The notes below the pieces were generated by a model. That model did not search any database, was not told where the DNA came from, and saw only the letters and a program-made list of their open reading frames with translations. The position numbers and the translations under genes are program-made. This document shows positions 6,485-9,266 of a stretch of DNA of 9,266 nt, piece after piece (position 1 is the first letter of the stretch; every line of letters begins with the position of its first letter). Source of the DNA: Burkholderiales bacterium (GTDB lineage Bacteria > Pseudomonadota > Gammaproteobacteria > Burkholderiales > CAIKXV01); the NCBI GenBank assembly GCA_019751575.1, contig JAIENF010000437.1:1-9266 (forward strand). Direction: 5' to 3'.

Positions 6485-7135
6485 CTGCAGCGCGCGCCTC
6501 ATCTTCGTCACCGCGCTCTCGGGGCTGGTCAACGGCTTCTCGCCGGTCGCCGCCTCGACCGCCGCCGCGGCCCGCGCCATCGAGAACTGGCACAGCAGCA
6601 GGCGACCGCGCCCCTTGTAGCGGGCGGCGGCTTCGGCGACCAGCCGATCATGGGTCGCGCCGTCGCCTTCCCCGAGCAGGCGTTGCGCATCGGGCACATG
6701 CACGCCGATCAGTTCCGGCATCCGGCCGCCGGGACCGATCGCCTCGCGGAAGTCGACTTCCATCGACGGGATGCTGGGCGCGAAGGTAGCGAGCACGACG
6801 ATCGGCATGTCGGCCGCCACCGCCTCTTCGACCATCGCTTCGTTCGGCTTGAGCATCGGCAACGATGCCTCACGCCGCACCGCGTCGATCGCCTCGCCGA
6901 ACGCGGAGCAGGTGTAGATGATGCCGTCGACGCGCTGCGCGACGCAGTAGTCGGCCAGGGCCCGGAAGCGCGGCGCGAAATCCACCTGCATGCCACCGGG
7001 CGCAGCGCGGTCGAATGCAAGCGAGTCGTCGAGCACGTTCATCGCGAGCGCACCCGGCATGCCTGCGCGCAGCGCGTCGTTGATCGGCGCGACCGCCAGC
7101 GGTGTCGCGTGGATGAGTCCGATGCGATAGGTCAT
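6479..7135 (-). CDS. Asp/Glu racemase superfamily protein
   Basis: A 218-residue cytoplasmic enzyme of the Asp/Glu/hydantoin racemase superfamily, which also contains maleate isomerase and arylmalonate decarboxylase. These act by cysteine-based acid/base chemistry without cofactor. The two-cysteine pattern is intact: Cys76 in IIYTCSAFGEAID and Cys182 in RLLLCQFSMARAA. The N-terminal strand IGLIHATPLAVAPI (5-18), LKPNEAMVEEA (95-105) and VVLATFAPSIPSM (113-125) also fit the family. It starts 15 nt after the stop of the dehydrogenase on the same strand, so the two are probably one operon and may act on the same carboxylic acid. An amino-acid racemase, maleate-isomerase-like or decarboxylase activity are all possible; sequence alone does not decide. 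The ribosome site before ATG 7135 is weak, consistent with translation coupled to the upstream gene. Confidence 0.88.
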   Translation of the reverse strand: MTYRIGLIHATPLAVAPINDALRAGMPGALAMNVLDDSLAFDRAAPGGMQVDFAPRFRALADYCVAQRVDGIIYTCSAFGEAIDAVRREASLPMLKPNEAMVEEAVAADMPIVVLATFAPSIPSMEVDFREAIGPGGRMPELIGVHVPDAQRLLGEGDGATHDRLVAEAAARYKGRGRLLLCQFSMARAAAAVEAATGEKPLTSPESAVTKMRRALQG

Positions 7136-7150
7136 TGGGGCGGGTCCCGT

Positions 7151-8215
7151 TCAGGCGGAGGCTACAGCCTGCACGACTTCAGCGGTGAACGCGGCAGTGC
7201 CGAGCGGTCCGCCGAGGTCGCCGGTGCGGCGCTTCGGATCGACCACCACCGAGTCGATCGCACGTTCGATCGCGGCGGCGGCATCGAGCAGGTTCGTCCG
7301 GCCGGTCCGCCGCCCGAACCAGTCGAACAGCATCCCGGCCGAAAGCATCAACGATACCGGGTTGGCGATCCCCTTGCCGGCGATGTCCGGCGCGGAGCCG
7401 TGCTGCGCCTGGGCGACGCAGAAGTTGTCGCCCTGGTTGGTGGACCCGGCAAGGCCGAGGCTGCCGGAAAGCTCGCCGGCTTCGTCGGACAGGATGTCGC
7501 CGAACATGTTCTCGGCCATCACCACGTCGAACTTCGACGGATCGCGCACCAGCAGCGCCGCCATCGCATCGACGATCTTCTCTTCCACCTCGACATCCGG
7601 ATAGTCCTTCGCCACCGCGCGCGCCTCGCGCAGCCAGAGGCCGTCGGACATCTTCATCACGTTGTGCTTGTGCACGATGGTGACCTTCTTCCGCCGCCCG
7701 CGCGCCAGCTCGAACGAGACGATGGCGATCTTGCGCGAGGCCTCGGCGGTGATCTTGCGCACGGCGATCGCGATGTCCGGCGTCGGCATGAACTCGCCCA
7801 CGCCCATGAACATGTTGCGGTCGGCGTAGAAGCCCTCGGTGCACTGGCGCACGATGATCAGGTCCATCGGCACGCCGACGCGCGACAGGCCCATGCGGCT
7901 CTTCGCCGGCCGTATGTTCGCGTACAGGTCCCACTTCACCCGGAACTCGCCCGACGGGTTGATGCCGCCCTGGTCGCGCGGCGGGTAGTCGAGGTGAGAC
8001 ACCGGACCGAGGATCACGCCGTCGTTGTCGGCGACCTTTGCCCGGACATGGTCCGGGAAGGTGGACTTGAATTTCTCCAGCGCGGGGAAGCCGATCAGGT
8101 CATGGTCGTACTTCAGGCCAAGCCCGAAGCGGGCATCGACGGCGTTGCAGACGGCGAGCGTCGCATCGGTGATCTCGGGGCCGATGCCGTCGCCCGGCAG
8201 TACGAGAAGCTTCAA
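7151..8215 (-). CDS. Isocitrate/isopropylmalate/tartrate dehydrogenase family protein (TTG start)
   Basis: A 354-residue NAD(P)-dependent beta-decarboxylating dehydrogenase, oxidising a 2-hydroxy dicarboxylate with loss of CO2. It begins LLVLPGDGIGPEIT. Substrate-site residues are in place: Arg102 in YANIRPAK, Arg123 and Tyr130 in VRQCTEGFYADRN, Lys183 in VHKHNVMKMSDGLW, and metal-binding Asp240/Asp244 in FGDILSDEAGELSG. The cofactor segment HGSAPDIAGKGIANP (272-286) is typical of NAD-using members. The start is TTG 8215: AGGAGG lies 6 nt upstream and the protein then begins at the usual MKLLVLPGDG. The frame extends 20 codons further up to an ATG with no ribosome site. No leuCD or leuA is nearby and the partner gene is a racemase-fold enzyme, so a catabolic role on malate- or tartrate-like acids is more likely than leucine synthesis. 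That is inference. Confidence 0.93.
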   Translation of the reverse strand: MKLLVLPGDGIGPEITDATLAVCNAVDARFGLGLKYDHDLIGFPALEKFKSTFPDHVRAKVADNDGVILGPVSHLDYPPRDQGGINPSGEFRVKWDLYANIRPAKSRMGLSRVGVPMDLIIVRQCTEGFYADRNMFMGVGEFMPTPDIAIAVRKITAEASRKIAIVSFELARGRRKKVTIVHKHNVMKMSDGLWLREARAVAKDYPDVEVEEKIVDAMAALLVRDPSKFDVVMAENMFGDILSDEAGELSGSLGLAGSTNQGDNFCVAQAQHGSAPDIAGKGIANPVSLMLSAGMLFDWFGRRTGRTNLLDAAAAIERAIDSVVVDPKRRTGDLGGPLGTAAFTAEVVQAVASA

Positions 8216-8354
8216 AATTTTCCTCCTGAATGACGCGGCAAGCCTTTGCAAGCCAGATTGCCGATTCTCGCACACGCCTGTTGTTCAGGGTCGCGCAGCA
8301 ATCGGCATGCGCGCTGACTCAGGGCGAAAAACTTTCTGCGCTCACGGGAACTTT

Positions 8355-8393
8355 ATTCCAGCCTTCCGGTTCCAACCCGACGCGTTCTGGAAT
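8355..8393. repeat. ATTCCAG...CTGGAAT inverted repeat
   Basis: Perfect 7-bp arms at 8355-8361 and 8387-8393 are separated by 25 bp. Two further TTCC words (8364, 8370) lie in the spacer and a GGAA at 8347 precedes it. It sits midway between two divergent genes, a usual place for a shared regulator's site, but no known motif is recognised. Confidence 0.3.
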
Positions 8394-8504
8394 GCAGGAT
8401 CACGCGAGCGACATTGCCTCTCACCCTGCGAGATCAGGTGACACAAGTCGCGCGGCGGACGAGCTGTGCATGCGCGCGCAGTTCGGGCAACGACAACGAC
8501 AACA

Positions 8505-8533
8505 TTGAAGGGCGATCCGGCAACCACTGGAAT
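8505..8533 (+). promoter_or_regulatory. Candidate sigma70-type promoter of the acyl-CoA synthetase gene
   Basis: TTGAAG (8505-8510) and TGGAAT (8528-8533) each match 4 of 6 consensus bases and are separated by exactly 17 bp. They lie about 70 nt before the start codon. This is weak by sequence but the best candidate in the region. Confidence 0.3.
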
Positions 8534-8605
8534 CGGCCTGAAACACGCAACGCTGCTGCGCGTCCGGTCTGCCGCACAGCCGTTGCCGGGGAGGAGTGAA
8601 CCACT

Positions 8606-9266
8606 ATGGCCGACGTCGGCATCGCCGATACCTTTGCGCGCCTGCTTCGCGCGCAGGCCCGCGCGCGCCCCGAGCATCCAGCGCTGCGCCACAAGTCGCT
8701 GGGCATCTGGCAGACGTGGACCTGGCGACAGGTGGCCACCGAGGCCGGCCGGTTCGGCGCGGCACTGCTCGCGGCCGGCGTCGGCCGGGGCGAGCAGGTC
8801 GCGATCGTCGGGCGCAACCGGCCCCAGATCTATTTCGCCATGCTGGGCGCGCAGGCGATCGGCGCGATCCCGGTGCCGATGCACGATGACGAGACCGCAG
8901 CGGAGCTGGCACCGCTGCTCCGGCGCCTGAGCATCCGGTTTGCCTTCGCCGAGAACCAGGAGCAGGTCGACAAGCTCCTTCAGGCACGCACCCTGGTACC
9001 GGAGCTGGCGGACATCATCTACCTGAGCGAGCGGGGCCTCCGCCTCTACCAGCACCCGGGACTCCGATCCTGCGAATCGTTCCTGGCCCACGGCAAGGAC
9101 CGCCTGGCGGAAGTCGAATCGGCGATCGACGCGGGACTGACGGCGGACATCGCAGTCGTCCTGCATACGTCCGGCACCACCGGCGAGTCCAAGATCGGAC
9201 GGCTGTCCCATGCAGCCCTGCTGCATGTGGCACGCAGCGTCGCGCAGGTCGACGGGCTGACCGAAA
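8606..9266 (+). CDS. AMP-forming acyl-CoA synthetase (N-terminal part, cut by window)
   Basis: The first 220 residues of an ANL-superfamily adenylate-forming enzyme, which activates a carboxylic acid with ATP and then transfers it to coenzyme A. It begins DTFARLLRAQARARPEHPALR, then TWTWRQVATEAGRFGAALLAAGVGRGEQVAIVGRN (38-71, in pieces typical of long-chain acyl-CoA synthetases) and YFAMLGAQAIGAIPVPM (76-92). The ATP-phosphate-binding loop is TSGTTGESK (188-196), followed by IGRLSH instead of the common PKG-type sequence. GAGGAG at 8591-8596 lies 9 nt before the ATG, so the start is good. Roughly two thirds of a typical enzyme is beyond the window edge, including the remaining core motifs and the C-terminal lid, so activity and chain-length class cannot be judged. 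In betaproteobacteria such ligases often precede branched-chain-amino-acid-type ABC transporter genes; that context is not visible here. Confidence 0.9.
   Translation, partial: MADVGIADTFARLLRAQARARPEHPALRHKSLGIWQTWTWRQVATEAGRFGAALLAAGVGRGEQVAIVGRNRPQIYFAMLGAQAIGAIPVPMHDDETAAELAPLLRRLSIRFAFAENQEQVDKLLQARTLVPELADIIYLSERGLRLYQHPGLRSCESFLAHGKDRLAEVESAIDAGLTADIAVVLHTSGTTGESKIGRLSHAALLHVARSVAQVDGLTE

Larger units (their letters stand above)
8216..8605. other. 390-bp divergent intergenic region
   Basis: This region separates the minus-strand dehydrogenase from the plus-strand acyl-CoA synthetase and should hold both promoters. Two short plus-strand frames inside it (from 8230 and 8414) have no ribosome site and an unprotein-like composition, so I do not call them genes. 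Visible structure: the dehydrogenase ribosome site AGGAGG on the minus strand near 8222-8227, an ATTCCAG/CTGGAAT inverted repeat (8355-8393), a short CAACGA tandem (8488-8504), and a candidate plus-strand promoter at 8505-8533. No regulator gene is present. I found no convincing minus-strand -35/-10 pair. Confidence 0.6.

Noticed and set aside
6650..8233. 527-codon plus-strand frame opposite the racemase and dehydrogenase genes
   Set aside because: It is antisense to two well-supported enzymes and is rich in His, Arg and Asp without recognisable motifs.
8488..8504. CAACGA tandem repeat as a possible iteron or CRISPR-like element
   Set aside because: It has fewer than three copies of 6 bp and no spacers, which is too short to mean anything.
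8230..8599. Two short plus-strand frames (from 8230 and from 8414) in the divergent intergenic region
   Set aside because: They have no ribosome site and an unprotein-like composition, and the second ends inside the ribosome site of the acyl-CoA synthetase. They are most likely non-coding.
8342..9226. 294-codon minus-strand frame opposite the acyl-CoA synthetase
   Set aside because: The plus strand has a clear ANL enzyme with a ribosome site and ATP loop. The minus product has no domain.

Overview
The window is a high-GC stretch of bacterial chromosome. It most likely comes from a betaproteobacterium of the Burkholderiales type. This is an inference from three things: the strong G/C preference at third codon positions, a stand-alone Bug/TctC-type periplasmic binding protein (a family hugely expanded in that order), and a DUF4124 secreted protein. 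I see no rRNA, tRNA, CRISPR array, insertion sequence or phage gene.

Layout, left to right. (1) A Na+/phosphate cotransporter-family protein with a C-terminal PhoU-like domain is on the minus strand, and its last residues run off the left edge. (2) A 250-bp intergenic region holds a Pho-box-like element, a 16-bp palindrome and an 11-bp inverted repeat. It is followed by a secreted DUF4124/coiled-coil protein on the plus strand. (3) A major facilitator (MFS) transporter on the minus strand has its stop codon directly abutting the DUF4124 stop. Upstream of it on the same strand is an orphan TctC/Bug solute-binding protein. The 133-bp gap between them carries overlapping, mutually exclusive hairpins. 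(4) A small single-pass membrane protein of unknown function (minus) is divergent from a membrane-anchored alpha/beta hydrolase (plus). (5) A tight minus-strand pair follows: a beta-decarboxylating dehydrogenase of the isopropylmalate/isocitrate/tartrate dehydrogenase family (TTG start with a strong Shine-Dalgarno) and, 15 nt downstream, an Asp/Glu-racemase-superfamily protein. (6) After a 390-bp divergent intergenic region comes the N-terminal 220 residues of an AMP-forming acyl-CoA synthetase (plus), which runs off the right edge.

Most of the window concerns uptake and catabolism of small organic acids (TctC receptor, MFS permease, dehydrogenase plus racemase-fold enzyme, acyl-CoA ligase) together with phosphate transport. 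I see no multi-gene defence system or other clearly new machinery. The points most worth a second look are regulatory: the Pho-box-like site, the inverted repeats upstream of the DUF4124 gene, the competing hairpins upstream of the MFS gene, and an overlapping short ORF in front of the small membrane protein.
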